From the NCBI RefSeq assembly GCF_001545115.1, contig NZ_FCNU01000022.1:252128-316127 (forward strand): a stretch of 64,000 nucleotides of DNA, written 5' to 3'. The position numbers and the translations under genes are program-made. Each line of letters begins with the position of its first letter. Positions within the stretch are counted from its first letter, which is position 1. Source of the stretch: Candidatus Protochlamydia phocaeensis (GTDB lineage Bacteria > Chlamydiota > Chlamydiia > Chlamydiales > Parachlamydiaceae). This document shows, piece by piece, positions 54,816 through 63,944 of the stretch. The notes under the pieces are model-generated. The model saw nothing but the letters and a program-made list of their open reading frames with translations, had not been told where the DNA came from and did no database searches.

Positions 54816-55154
54816 TAAACGATTATTAAAATTCTTATATCTCCCATTAATCACCACTTTATTTAGCGAAATTCTTTTTATTCACAACACTCAAATAAAA
54901 ACTCGTCCATTAAACTAACACACCATAAATAAATTGATCGAACTTGATTTAAATTATTTTTTTTGAAATAATTACTAAAATAAAAAAATTGAATTAAAGA
55001 TTATTTAATTACAAGATTGTTAATTAAAAAAAAGTCTTTGAAGCCATTTAGTTACGCTATCTCTAAATGCATCAAGCTACTCTTAAGAGCTTTGCAAGCA
55101 AGAGGAAAGGCTTTTATCAAGAATGAGGATGATAACCCAAATTAAGGATAAATC
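54816..55154 (+). repeat. Shared upstream block, copy B (LRR gene 5)
   Basis: The block starts AACGATTATTAAAATTCTTA and contains the AATTATTTTTTTTGAAATAA hairpin and AAGCCATTTAGTTACGCTAT. It ends GAATGAGGATGATAACCCAA and AAGGATAAATC. It aligns with copies A, C and D over nearly the whole length. Confidence 0.85.
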
Positions 55155-56078
55155 ATGGTATTAAGTTTGCAAGATTCGGCACTTAAAGTTTTTATTGATC
55201 AGCTTCCAACAGAATTGACGGCAGAAGATGAAACGCAATTACACTTCCTCGCGCACTTTTTTATCGATTCTCAACTAAGCACCCACATTTGTTTACAGAT
55301 TATTGAGCAGAAAAAAGACATCAAGTTATTGCCCTATTTTTCCAACAACACCCTTTCGCGCATTCCTCCTTTAAAAAAACTGCATAAGGGCACTCTCGAT
55401 TGCGTTAAAATCACTAAAATCCTTTTACAAGCCTTTCCGAACCTAAAAGCACTTGATTTCTCTGCCCAACAACTCCCAAACTTGGATGAATTGAATTTAT
55501 CTCATTTAGAGGAGTTAAACTTTCAAGGATGTCAATCTTTCTCGGAAAATCCCTTACACCTTACTCAGGATAAATATCCCCATCTCAAAAAGCTTAATTT
55601 GAATGGCACAGATATTACCTGTTTGGAAAGACTGGATTTACCTCTTCTTGAAGAATTGGATTTAGGAAATTGCATCAGCCTGCCAAAAGAGGAATTTCTC
55701 AAGCTCAAAACTAAATGCCCGCATCTCAAAAAGCTTAATGTGAGTGATAATAAAATTACCGACTTAGATGGATTGGATTTACCTTATTTAGAAGAGTTAA
55801 ATTTAAGCTTTTGCCAAGACCTGCCACCAAAAGAATTTCTCAAACTTCAAGCTAAATGCCCTCATCTTAAAAAACTGAATTTGCAAGGCACACATATCAC
55901 TTGCTTAGATGGGATAGGATGCTTTCTCGAAGAGTTAGATTTAAGCTTTTGCACAAGCCTGCCAAAAGAGGAATTTCTCAAGCTTAAAACTAAGTATCCC
56001 TATCTCAAAAAGCTTAATTTGTTTGGCTCTTCTCTAGGTTTTAAGCAAAAATCTCCCACGGCAAGTATATGGCGTTAA
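55155..56078 (+). CDS. LRR protein 5 (short)
   Basis: The product has 307 residues, the shortest complete member. The N-terminal module (MVLSLQDSALKVFIDQLPTE) is followed by only about four double repeats. The tail, LGFKQKSPTASIWR, corresponds to FKQKHPQMIVWT of gene 3, so the gene is short through loss of internal repeats, not truncation. One repeat has a shortened loop (LDGIGCFLEELDLSFC). It provides a minimal version of the family and a useful reference for the N- and C-terminal caps. Confidence 0.85.
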   Translation: MVLSLQDSALKVFIDQLPTELTAEDETQLHFLAHFFIDSQLSTHICLQIIEQKKDIKLLPYFSNNTLSRIPPLKKLHKGTLDCVKITKILLQAFPNLKALDFSAQQLPNLDELNLSHLEELNFQGCQSFSENPLHLTQDKYPHLKKLNLNGTDITCLERLDLPLLEELDLGNCISLPKEEFLKLKTKCPHLKKLNVSDNKITDLDGLDLPYLEELNLSFCQDLPPKEFLKLQAKCPHLKKLNLQGTHITCLDGIGCFLEELDLSFCTSLPKEEFLKLKTKYPYLKKLNLFGSSLGFKQKSPTASIWR

Positions 56079-56186
56079 ATACAGCAATTTTTAATGTCCT
56101 AAAATTCACATCTAGCTTAGTAGACAGCCTATAAGCTTGCCTGCTAAATCCATGGAGATAGCTACTGACCTTGAATCTATTCTAAA

Positions 56187-56539
56187 ACGATCTTTAAAAT
56201 TCTTATATCTTTCATCAAGCGTTTAGTGAAACACTCTTTGTTGACCCAATACTCAAGCAAACCCGTTAAACTTCATAAACTATAAACAAACCGATCTAAC
56301 TTGATTTAAATTACCCCTCCTGAAATAATTAATTAAAACTAAAAAAAACAATTTAATTAAAAATAAAACAACTCCCCACTTACAATCTTATTTATCATAA
56401 AAGATTGTTAATTAAAAAAAGCCTTTAAAGCCATTTAGTTGCGCTATCTCTAATGCATTAAGCTACTCTTAGGAGCTTTGCAAGCAAGAAGAAAGGCCTT
56501 ATCAAGAATGAGGATGATAACCCAAATTAAGGATAAATC
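56187..56539 (+). repeat. Shared upstream block, copy C (LRR gene 6)
   Basis: The block begins AACGATCTTTAAAATTCTTA and ends GAATGAGGATGATAACCCAA and AAGGATAAATC. The internal hairpin region is diverged (TTACCCCTCCTGAAATAATT). The preceding 108 bases hold an imperfect copy of the TTAGCAGGCT terminator. Confidence 0.8.
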
Positions 56540-58159
56540 ATGGTATTAAGTTTGCAAGACTCGGCGCTTAGAGTTTTAATTGATCAGCTTCCAACAGAAT
56601 TGACCCCAGCAGATGAAACGCAATTACATTTTCTCACGCACTTTTTTATCGATTCTCAGCTAAGCGCCCACATTTGTTTACAGATTATTGAGCAGAAAAA
56701 AGACCTGCGATTATTATCCTATTTTTCCAACAATTACCTTTCGCACATTCCTCCTTTAAAAAAACTGCATAAGGGCACTCTCGATTGCGTTAAAATCACT
56801 AAAATCCTTTTACAAGCCTTTCCGCACCTAAAAGCACTTGATTTCTCCGCACAACAACTCCCTAACTTGGATGAATTGAATTTATCCAATTTAGAGGAAT
56901 TAAACTTTCAAGGATGTCAATCTTTCTCGGAAAATTCCTTACCCCTTACTCAGGATAAATATTCCCATCTCAAAAAGCTTAATTTGACCAGCACGGATAT
57001 TGCCAGTTTAGATAATTTAGACTTGCCTCAGCTCGAAGAGTTAAATTTAAAAGGTTGTCGAAGCTTACCGTTAGATGAATTTTTCAAGTTCAAAACTAAA
57101 TATCCCCATCTCAAAAAGCTTAATTTGAATAGTACGGATATCGCAAGCTTGGAAGGGTTGGAATTGCCTCTTCTTGAAGAGTTGGATTTAGGAAATTGCA
57201 TCAGCCTGTCAACAGAGGAATTTCTCAAGCTTAAAGCTAAATGTCCGCATCTCAAAAAGCTTAATTTACAAAATACTCGGTTTACCAGTTTGGAAAGACT
57301 GGATTTACCTCTTCTTGAAGAATTGGATTTAGGAAATTGCATCAACCTGCCAAAAGAGGATTTTCTCAAGCTCAAAGATAAATGCCCCCATCTTAAAAAA
57401 CTAAATTTGCTAGGTACGAATATTGCCAGCTTAGAGGGATTGGATTTGCCTAAGCTCGAAGAGTTAGATTTAGTGAATTGCACCATGCCCCAAAATGAAT
57501 TTCTCAAGCTCAAAGCTAAATGCCCTCATCTTAAAAAACTGAATTTGCGAGGTACGAATATTGCCAGCTTAGAGGGATTGGATTTGCCTAAGCTCGAAGA
57601 GTTAGATTTAATCGGTTGTAGAGTCTTGCTAGCAGAAGAATTTCTCAAGCTTAAAACTAAATGCCCTCATCTTAAAAAACTGAATTTGGGTTACAATTTA
57701 ATTGTCAGCTTAGATGGAATGGATTTGCCTAAGCTCGAAGAGTTAGATTTAACCGATTGTAAAAACCTGCTACCTCATGAATTTCTCAAGCTCAAAGATC
57801 AATTTCCCCATCTCAAAAAGCTTAATTTATATGGCACAAATATTGCCTGCTTAGATGGGGTGGATTTACCTTATCTGGAAGAGTTAAATGTAGGCTATTG
57901 TAAAAACCTACCAGCAGAAGAATTTCTCAAGCTCAAAGCTAAATGCCCTCATCTCAAAAAACTGAATTTGCGAAATACGAATATTGCCAGCTTAGAGAGG
58001 TTGGATTTACCTAAGCTCGAAGAGTTAGATTTAAACTGTTGCGAAAACTTGCCTGCAGATGAATTTCTCAAGGTCCAAGATAAATGCCCCCGTCTCAAAA
58101 TGCTTAATTTACATGACGCGAATATGGTCAGTTTAATGAGGTGGAATTGTCTTATCTAA
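56540..58159 (+). CDS. LRR protein 6, with decayed 3' end
   Basis: The product has 539 residues. The N-terminal 260 residues are nearly identical to gene 7 (differences include VLIDQ/VFIDQ, ADET/ADKT and PNLDE/TSLDE), then the two diverge. About nine double repeats are present, such as RGTNIASLEGLDLPKLEELD. The frame ends SLMRWNCLI because of a shift around 58135-58142. Downstream, EVELSYLKELNLDRCN and fragments of a normal tail continue in other frames to about 58308. The encoded protein therefore lacks its C-terminal cap. Expression of a functional product is uncertain. Confidence 0.8.
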   Translation: MVLSLQDSALRVLIDQLPTELTPADETQLHFLTHFFIDSQLSAHICLQIIEQKKDLRLLSYFSNNYLSHIPPLKKLHKGTLDCVKITKILLQAFPHLKALDFSAQQLPNLDELNLSNLEELNFQGCQSFSENSLPLTQDKYSHLKKLNLTSTDIASLDNLDLPQLEELNLKGCRSLPLDEFFKFKTKYPHLKKLNLNSTDIASLEGLELPLLEELDLGNCISLSTEEFLKLKAKCPHLKKLNLQNTRFTSLERLDLPLLEELDLGNCINLPKEDFLKLKDKCPHLKKLNLLGTNIASLEGLDLPKLEELDLVNCTMPQNEFLKLKAKCPHLKKLNLRGTNIASLEGLDLPKLEELDLIGCRVLLAEEFLKLKTKCPHLKKLNLGYNLIVSLDGMDLPKLEELDLTDCKNLLPHEFLKLKDQFPHLKKLNLYGTNIACLDGVDLPYLEELNVGYCKNLPAEEFLKLKAKCPHLKKLNLRNTNIASLERLDLPKLEELDLNCCENLPADEFLKVQDKCPRLKMLNLHDANMVSLMRWNCLI

Positions 58160-58308
58160 AAGAACTAAATTTAGACCGTTGTAATAAACGCTTGCAGAAG
58201 GATTTCTCAAGCTTAGAAATAAATAACCGAATCTTAAAAAGCTTCATGTAAAGAGTTTTCATCCCTTAATACTAAATAATTTAGATAGCAACACTCAAGA
58301 TAGCTATA
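58139..58308 (+). pseudogene. Out-of-frame remnant of LRR gene 6 tail
   Basis: After the shift, ELSYLKELNLDRCNK matches the cluster repeats. Further small indels separate fragments like the usual KKLHVKSFHP and ILNNLDSNT. At least two or three frame changes are needed to restore the tail. Confidence 0.7.
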
Positions 58309-58606
58309 ACGATTTATTTTATTTACAACACTTAAACAAAAACTCATTCAACGAACTAACAAACTATAAATAAATTAATCAAACTCAATCCCACTCAATT
58401 ATTTTTTTTGAAATAATCAACAGATTAATAAAAAAAAATAACTTTGCACATTAAAATCTTATTTAACATGGAATTGTTAATTTAAAAAACCTTTGAAACT
58501 ATTTATTTAGGCTATCTCTAAATGCATTAAGCTACTCTTAGGAGCTTTGTAAGCAAGAGGAAAAGCCTTATCAAAATGAGAATGATAATCAAATCAAGGA
58601 TAAATC
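58309..58606 (+). repeat. Shared upstream block, copy D (LRR gene 7)
   Basis: A shorter version, lacking the first part after AACGAT, with AATTATTTTTTTTGAAATAA, GCTACTCTTAGGAGCTTTGT and AAGCAAGAGGAAAAGCC. It ends at the AAGGATAAATC ribosome binding site of gene 7. Confidence 0.8.
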
Positions 58607-60529
58607 ATGGTATTAAGTTTGCAAGACTCGGCGCTTAGAGTTTTTATTGATCAGCTTCCAACAGAATTGACCCCAGCAGATAAAACGCAATTACATTTTC
58701 TCACGCACTTTTTTATCGATTCTCAGCTAAGCGCCCACATTTGTTTACAGATTATTGAGCAGAAAAAAGACCTGCGATTATTATCCTATTTTTCCAACAA
58801 TTACCTTTCGCACATTCCTCCTTTAAAAAAACTGCATAAGGGCACTCTCGATTGCGTTAAAATCACTAAAATCCTTTTACAAGCCTTTCCGAACCTAAAA
58901 GCACTTGATTTCTCCGCACAACAACTCACTAGCCTAGATGAATTGAATTTATCCAATTTAGAGGAATTAAACTTTCAAGGATGTCAATCTTTCTCGGAAA
59001 ATTCCTTACCCCTTACTCAGGATAAATATCCCCATCTCAAAAAGCTTAATTTGACCAGCACGGATATTGCCAGTTTAGATAATTTAGACTTGCCTCAGCT
59101 CGAAGAGTTAAATTTAAAAGGTTGTCGAAGCTTACCGTTAGATGAATTTTTCAAGTTCAAAACTAAATATCCCCATCTCAAAAAGCTTAATTTGAATAGT
59201 ACGGATATCGCAAGCTTGGAAGGGTTGGAATTGCCTCTTCTTGAAGAGTTGGATTTAGGAAATTGCATCAGCCTGTCAACAGAGGAATTTCTCAAGCTTA
59301 AAGCTAAATGTCCGCATCTCAAAAAGCTTAATTTACAAAATACTCGGTTTACCAGCTTGGAAGGGCTGGAATTGCCTCTTCTTGAAGAATTGGATTTAGG
59401 AAATTGCATCAGCCTGCCAAAAGAGGAATTTGTCAAACTCGAAGCTAAATGCTCGCATCTCAAAAAGCTTAATTTACAAAATACTCAAATTGCCAGCTTG
59501 GAAGGGCTGAATTTGCCTTTTCTCGAAGAGTTAAATTTAGTGAATTGCATCAGCCTGCCAAAAGAGGAATTTGTCAAACTCGAAGCTAAATGCCCACATC
59601 TCAAAAAGCTTAATTTACAAAATACGAATATTGCGAGTCTGGAAAGGCTGAATTTGCCTCTTCTCGAAGAGTTAAATTTAAATCATTGTCGAAACTTACC
59701 GGCAGAAGAATTTCTCAAGCTTAAAGATAAGTATCCCCATCTCAAAAAGCTTAATTTGATTAGCACGCAGATTGCCAGCTTAGATGGGGTGGCTTTGCCG
59801 CTTCTCGAAGAGTTAGATTTAGTGAATTGCCCCCTGTCTCCAACAGAATTTCTCAAACTCCAAAATCAATGCCCCTCTCTTAAAAAACTTTCTGTGGAAA
59901 ATACTCAGATTGCTAGCTTAGATGGATTGAAATTGACTCGGCTTGAAGAATTAAATTTAAATTTTTGCTTCAACCTAGCAAAAGAAGAATTTCTCAAGTT
60001 TAAAACTAAATGCCCCAACCTCAATAAACTTACTTTATGGAATAATAAGATTGCTAGCTTAGATGGCTTAGATTTGCCTTATCTAGAAGAGTTAAATTTA
60101 ATTACTTGTGAAAATCTGGCAGCGGAAGAATTTCTCAAGCTTAAAACTAAATGCCCCAACCTTAAAAAACTAAATTTGAGTGATAATAAGATTAGCAGCT
60201 TAGATGGCTTGGATTTGCCTTATCTAGAAGAATTAAGTTTAAGAGGTTGCCAAAACCTGCCAGCGGAAGAATTTCTCAAGCTTAAAACTAAATGCCCCAA
60301 CCTTAAAAAATTGCATTTGAGTGACAATGAAATTACCAACTTAGATGGGTTGGATTTACCTTATCTGGAAGAGTTAAATTTGGATCGTTGTAAAGACCTA
60401 CCAACAAATGAATTTTACAAACTTAAAACTAAATGCCCGAATCTTAAAAAGCTTAATGTAGCAGGTACCCATCCCTCTGTTCTAAATTATTTTAAGCAAC
60501 AACATCCGCAAATGGCTGTGTGGGCATAA
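58607..60529 (+). CDS. LRR protein 7 (longest, intact)
   Basis: The product has 640 residues. The shared module (MVLSLQDSALRVFIDQLPTE) is followed by about eleven double repeats and the complete tail KKLNVAGTHPSVLNYF then KQQHPQMAVWA. The C-terminal part has three very similar units (KTKCPNLKKLNLSDNKISSL, LPYLEELSLRGCQNLPAEEF). The first 770 bases match gene 6 almost exactly, indicating recent duplication or gene conversion. It is the best candidate for a full functional member. Its terminator is at 60576. Confidence 0.87.
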   Translation: MVLSLQDSALRVFIDQLPTELTPADKTQLHFLTHFFIDSQLSAHICLQIIEQKKDLRLLSYFSNNYLSHIPPLKKLHKGTLDCVKITKILLQAFPNLKALDFSAQQLTSLDELNLSNLEELNFQGCQSFSENSLPLTQDKYPHLKKLNLTSTDIASLDNLDLPQLEELNLKGCRSLPLDEFFKFKTKYPHLKKLNLNSTDIASLEGLELPLLEELDLGNCISLSTEEFLKLKAKCPHLKKLNLQNTRFTSLEGLELPLLEELDLGNCISLPKEEFVKLEAKCSHLKKLNLQNTQIASLEGLNLPFLEELNLVNCISLPKEEFVKLEAKCPHLKKLNLQNTNIASLERLNLPLLEELNLNHCRNLPAEEFLKLKDKYPHLKKLNLISTQIASLDGVALPLLEELDLVNCPLSPTEFLKLQNQCPSLKKLSVENTQIASLDGLKLTRLEELNLNFCFNLAKEEFLKFKTKCPNLNKLTLWNNKIASLDGLDLPYLEELNLITCENLAAEEFLKLKTKCPNLKKLNLSDNKISSLDGLDLPYLEELSLRGCQNLPAEEFLKLKTKCPNLKKLHLSDNEITNLDGLDLPYLEELNLDRCKDLPTNEFYKLKTKCPNLKKLNVAGTHPSVLNYFKQQHPQMAVWA

Positions 60530-60575
60530 ATGTGCAAACGTTAACAATTTAAAATTAACATGAAGTTCAAATAAA

Positions 60576-60606
60576 TTAGCAGGCTGCTTACAAGCTAGCC
60601 TGCTAA
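60576..60606. terminator. Terminator between LRR gene 7 and the hydrolase gene
   Basis: TTAGCAGGCT (60576-60585) pairs perfectly with AGCCTGCTAA (60597-60606), with an inner GCTTACAAGCT. It separates convergent genes ending at 60529 (+) and 60617 (-). Confidence 0.75.
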
Positions 60607-60616
60607 ATCAGCATAG

Positions 60617-61663
60617 CTAATTATCGATCTTCAACACATCACTAGCTACTGAGCCAATTCTGCGCACGAGAGGATGTTCTCTTTTTCTCTTAGAAGACAA
60701 ATTTAACATCATACCCATTTCCTGAATCAAAGCCTCTTCTTCTTTGCTAGAAAATCTTCTCCAATGCTCTTTTGCTTGGGTCTTTTTTCCCTCCATGCGC
60801 AAAACCGCTATACTGCCTTTCAATGAATTCAGAGGGAGTTTTTTAGCCATCGAATACATGCTCAAGACAACTCCGTCATATTCCGAATAGACAATCAGTT
60901 TATGGCCCTTAAGGCTTTTAAACGCCTCTTCTACGTCATTGACTTTCCACTGATCATATTCCAATATCATTTTGGCAAAGGATCCTGATACCCCTCCCAA
61001 AAATCCTTTGGAAACAGTTGGCAAATCCAAAAAAGATCTCTCTGTAATAAGATGCAGCCCGGATCCAGAAATTTGATCTTGAAATAATTTAGCGCCTCTA
61101 GTCGCTGCAATTCCACCCAAGGACTGGCCATAAACAATCATATGATGCGGAAGTATTCCCTTCTCTTCCGTCAAAAAGCAGCAAGCTGTATAAACTGTCA
61201 ATTTCATGGATTCCATGTTGACATCCCCTCTACCGGCAAGAACAGGATAATTGACAATGAGAATATTAATCGGCCCTAATTTATTTTTAATAAGGGAAAC
61301 TAAATATGAAGAAAAACCGTCTTCATAATACCCATTCGCTCCTGGAGCAAATAATAACGCTTTTTCTGCTAGTTCTTCGTTTTGACTATCAGAAGGAAAA
61401 AACATACCATCTAATACACTTCCGTCAGGAGAGGTTAACCGCACTCTTTCTGCCTGAAACTGCGTGATCAATTTCTTTCTCTTATTTTCCCATTCTGGAC
61501 TATCTGAAGCAGAAAAAAGGCATTTTTTGCAAAGATTGTGAATGGGACCATCAAATAATAGGCGAGGAATACTTGCAAAAGAATAATTTGGCTTTTCGGG
61601 CTTTTTATATCCTAACGGTAAAGGAGCCAAATAAGTGATAGAAGAAGGAACGATGCTATTCAT
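60617..61663 (-). CDS. Chlamydial-type alpha/beta hydrolase
   Basis: The product has 348 residues. The nucleophile elbow is GQSLGG in HHMIVYGQSLGGIAATRG. The catalytic acid is probably the aspartate of VYSEYDGVV and the histidine that of KEHWRRF. The N-terminal strand, RVRLTSPDGSVLDGMFF, and LLFAPGANGYYEDG are typical of this hydrolase type. The overall plan resembles the chlamydial CHLPS 43-kDa/DUF818 group, though that link is from memory and not verified. There is no signal peptide. It is the only minus-strand gene within the LRR cluster. Substrate unknown. Confidence 0.75.
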   Translation of the reverse strand: MNSIVPSSITYLAPLPLGYKKPEKPNYSFASIPRLLFDGPIHNLCKKCLFSASDSPEWENKRKKLITQFQAERVRLTSPDGSVLDGMFFPSDSQNEELAEKALLFAPGANGYYEDGFSSYLVSLIKNKLGPINILIVNYPVLAGRGDVNMESMKLTVYTACCFLTEEKGILPHHMIVYGQSLGGIAATRGAKLFQDQISGSGLHLITERSFLDLPTVSKGFLGGVSGSFAKMILEYDQWKVNDVEEAFKSLKGHKLIVYSEYDGVVLSMYSMAKKLPLNSLKGSIAVLRMEGKKTQAKEHWRRFSSKEEEALIQEMGMMLNLSSKRKREHPLVRRIGSVASDVLKIDN

Positions 61664-61904
61664 AAAACCCGTTTGTTAAATCAAGGATGGTAATTATATA
61701 TTTTTGAATCTTTAAATAAAATAGATAAAATCTTAAAAAGTCAACATTGATTTTAATCATTAAACCCATTTATTTTTGTTTACATTCATTTTTATAAAAT
61801 TAAAAATTTACTTAAAAACAAAGCGTTTTAAAACACAAAACAAGTATAAAATCACCTCCACTTATAAAATTAATCTTTTAATTCATAATAAATAAGGATA
61901 AATC

Positions 61905-63332
61905 ATGATCCCAACTTTACGCGAGCAAGCCTTAACAGCTTTTATTGATCAGCTTCCCGAGAAAATAAATTCCGAAGATGAACAGCAACTGCAAATGCTT
62001 AAACAATACGTAGTCGATCCTCAAACAAGCAGCCAAATTTGCTCAAAAATATTGGAAAGCAAGAACAAAGATCCTAACTTATTAGGTTATTTTTCCAATA
62101 ATTTCATCTCCAGCCTTCCTCCTGTGAGGTTAATTCATAAGGCTGAACTCGGTTATGCAGAACTTTTGACTCTCTTTGTCACAGCTTTTCCCAAGCTGAA
62201 AACGCTTGATCTGTCCGATTTATCTTTAACAAGCTTGGAAGGACTCCCCTTATCCGCTCTTGAAGAATTAAATCTTAAAGGATGTACGGAACTTCCTGCT
62301 GCAGAATTTTATATACTCAGCGAAAAGTGTCCCAATCTTAAAAAGCTTAATCTTTCAAAGACGAAAATTGCTGGTTTGATTGGATTAAATCTCCCTCATC
62401 TAGAAGAATTAACTTTGGAAGATTGCTCCAACCTTCCGGCAGAAGAATTTCTTAAACTCAAAGAAAAGTGCCCTAATCTTAAAAAACTTAATCTCAGAAA
62501 AACTTCTATTAATAATTTAGATGGAATAACGCTTCTTTTTTTAGAAGAATTAACCTTGGAAAATTGCACAGGACTTCCTTCAGAACAATTTCTTAAGCTT
62601 AAAACCAATTGTCCTAATCTTAAAAAACTTGATCTGGCATTCACCCATATTTCTAGCTTGAGTGGCTTGTCCTTGTCTAGGCTTGAAGAATTGAATTTAT
62701 ATAAAGATCAAGAGATTCCCGCTGAAGAATTTTTGAAGATTCAAGAGCTCTGTCCGCATCTAAGAAAGCTTGTTCTTGCCTATACAACGCTCACCAGTCT
62801 AGATGGATTGCATTTAGTACGCTTAGAAGAGCTAGTCTTATTTGGGGCTTATGATCTTCCTGCCAAAGAATTTTTAAAACTTCAAGATTTATGTCCAAAT
62901 CTGAGAAAGCTGGATCTTACCTATACCAGGATCGATAGCTTGGATGGATTGCATTTAAGGCACTTAGAAGAATTACATCTTAAAGGATGCGAAGACCTTC
63001 TCGCAGACGAGTTTCTTAAAATCAAGGTGTTGTGCCCGCAGCTTAAAATCCTGAGTCTATGGGGCACTAAAATTGACAGGTTGGATGAGTTGAAATTACT
63101 GAACTTGCAAACACTTATTCTCAATTACTGCCAAGCACTTGGTGCATCTGAATTTGTTAAGCTTAACATCAATTGTCCTAATCTAAAAATCCTGGATCTT
63201 TCCTCTACGCAGTTTAAAAGCCTAGAAGAATTAAATCTCGCGCAATTGGAAGTCCTTCACCTTTTCAACTTACCATGCGCTATTCCACAAGATCTTCAAA
63301 GCGTATTTCCTCATCTTAAAATTTCGATTTAA
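61905..63332 (+). CDS. LRR protein 8 (divergent member)
   Basis: The product has 475 residues. The same plan is visible but with more sequence change: MIPTLREQALTAFIDQLPEK, then LGYFSNNFISSLPPVRLIHK, and repeats such as EKCPNLKKLNLRKTSINNLD and LEELTLENCTGLPSEQFLKL. The C-terminus is SVFPHLKISI, without the FKQ.HPQ..VW tail. It does not share the upstream block of the other genes, only the AAGGATAAATC ribosome binding site. It is thus an older family member. Codon use is more varied than in genes 2-7, as expected if gene conversion has not homogenised it. Confidence 0.85.
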   Translation: MIPTLREQALTAFIDQLPEKINSEDEQQLQMLKQYVVDPQTSSQICSKILESKNKDPNLLGYFSNNFISSLPPVRLIHKAELGYAELLTLFVTAFPKLKTLDLSDLSLTSLEGLPLSALEELNLKGCTELPAAEFYILSEKCPNLKKLNLSKTKIAGLIGLNLPHLEELTLEDCSNLPAEEFLKLKEKCPNLKKLNLRKTSINNLDGITLLFLEELTLENCTGLPSEQFLKLKTNCPNLKKLDLAFTHISSLSGLSLSRLEELNLYKDQEIPAEEFLKIQELCPHLRKLVLAYTTLTSLDGLHLVRLEELVLFGAYDLPAKEFLKLQDLCPNLRKLDLTYTRIDSLDGLHLRHLEELHLKGCEDLLADEFLKIKVLCPQLKILSLWGTKIDRLDELKLLNLQTLILNYCQALGASEFVKLNINCPNLKILDLSSTQFKSLEELNLAQLEVLHLFNLPCAIPQDLQSVFPHLKISI

Positions 63333-63426
63333 TTCTAACAGTACCTGTAGGATAACCGCTCTTAAATGAGGATTATTAACCTAAGTTTAGATTTTTTTAC
63401 TCTTTCGAGTACCTCAAAGCCTTGAA

Positions 63427-63486
63427 GATGAACAAATGGCAAGCAGTCAATATTAAAAAATAGGGACCGTCTTGCCATTTTTCATC
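63427..63486 (+). terminator. Long hairpin downstream of LRR gene 8
   Basis: GATGAACAAATGGCAAG (63427-63443) is nearly complementary to CTTGCCATTTTTCATC (63471-63486), with one bulged base. It lies 94 bases after the stop and could be a terminator or a structured RNA element. Confidence 0.5.
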
Positions 63487-63782
63487 TGCATGAGCTTTCC
63501 CGTCAGCCCACAGGGTAAAAAAACTCCAAACTCAGATTTTTAATTGGCTGCGAAGAGATTGATCGCAACAGATTTAAAGATAAAATAGGGAGAAAAGCTG
63601 TATCCCTCTCGCTTCGGTTATCACATAAAACGCAGAGAAAAAAGAGAAGGGATTTTTAAGGAATTGAGTGCCCAGTCTTTTTCTCTGAGCGGTTGCAGGG
63701 GCAAGAACGGGAAGGCCAGGAAAATTGCAAATCAAAAAATTTAAAGGCTAAAAACCAAGAAAATTGCAAATCGGTTGCTGGC
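63487..63782. other. Non-coding region before the 5S terminator
   Basis: No gene is visible. A 14-base direct repeat, GAAAATTGCAAATC, occurs at 63720-63733 and 63759-63772, and a 17-base string AACTCCAAACTCAGATT at 63522-63538 matches the hairpin region at 186-202. The region separates the LRR cluster from the rRNA operon. Confidence 0.5.
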
Positions 63783-63816
63783 AAAAAAAAGGCCTTAAAG
63801 CGGATGCTTTAAGGCC
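63783..63816 (-). terminator. Terminator of the rRNA operon
   Basis: GGCCTTAAAG (63791-63800) pairs perfectly with CTTTAAGGCC (63807-63816). On the minus strand it is followed by eight T residues (63783-63790), just beyond the 5S gene. Confidence 0.9.
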
Positions 63817-63827
63817 ATGAAAGAAAA

Positions 63828-63944
63828 GCTTGGCGGCGACCTACTCTCCCACACTCTTGTGTGCAGTACCATCGGCGATGAAAGGCTTGACTTCTGAGTT
63901 CGGGATGGGATCAGGTATTTCCCTTTCTCTAATGCCACCAAGCG
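63828..63944 (-). rRNA. rrf: 5S ribosomal RNA
   Basis: Read on the minus strand, the gene begins CGCTTGGTGGCATTAGAG and ends GTCGCCGCCAAGC, so its ends pair (GCTTGG/CCAAGC). Internal hallmarks are CCATCCCGAACTCAGAAG and CGCCGATGGTACTG, found in all bacterial 5S RNAs. Length is about 117 bases. The 23S gene would lie upstream on this strand, beyond base 64000; the visible 56 bases are probably spacer. Confidence 0.95.

Noticed and set aside
57028..57513. Long minus-strand open frames inside LRR genes (also 46670, 50034, 54383 and 59095)
   Set aside because: They mirror the periodic LRR codons and translate to Ser/Lys/Asn-rich repetitive products; antisense artefacts of the repeats.
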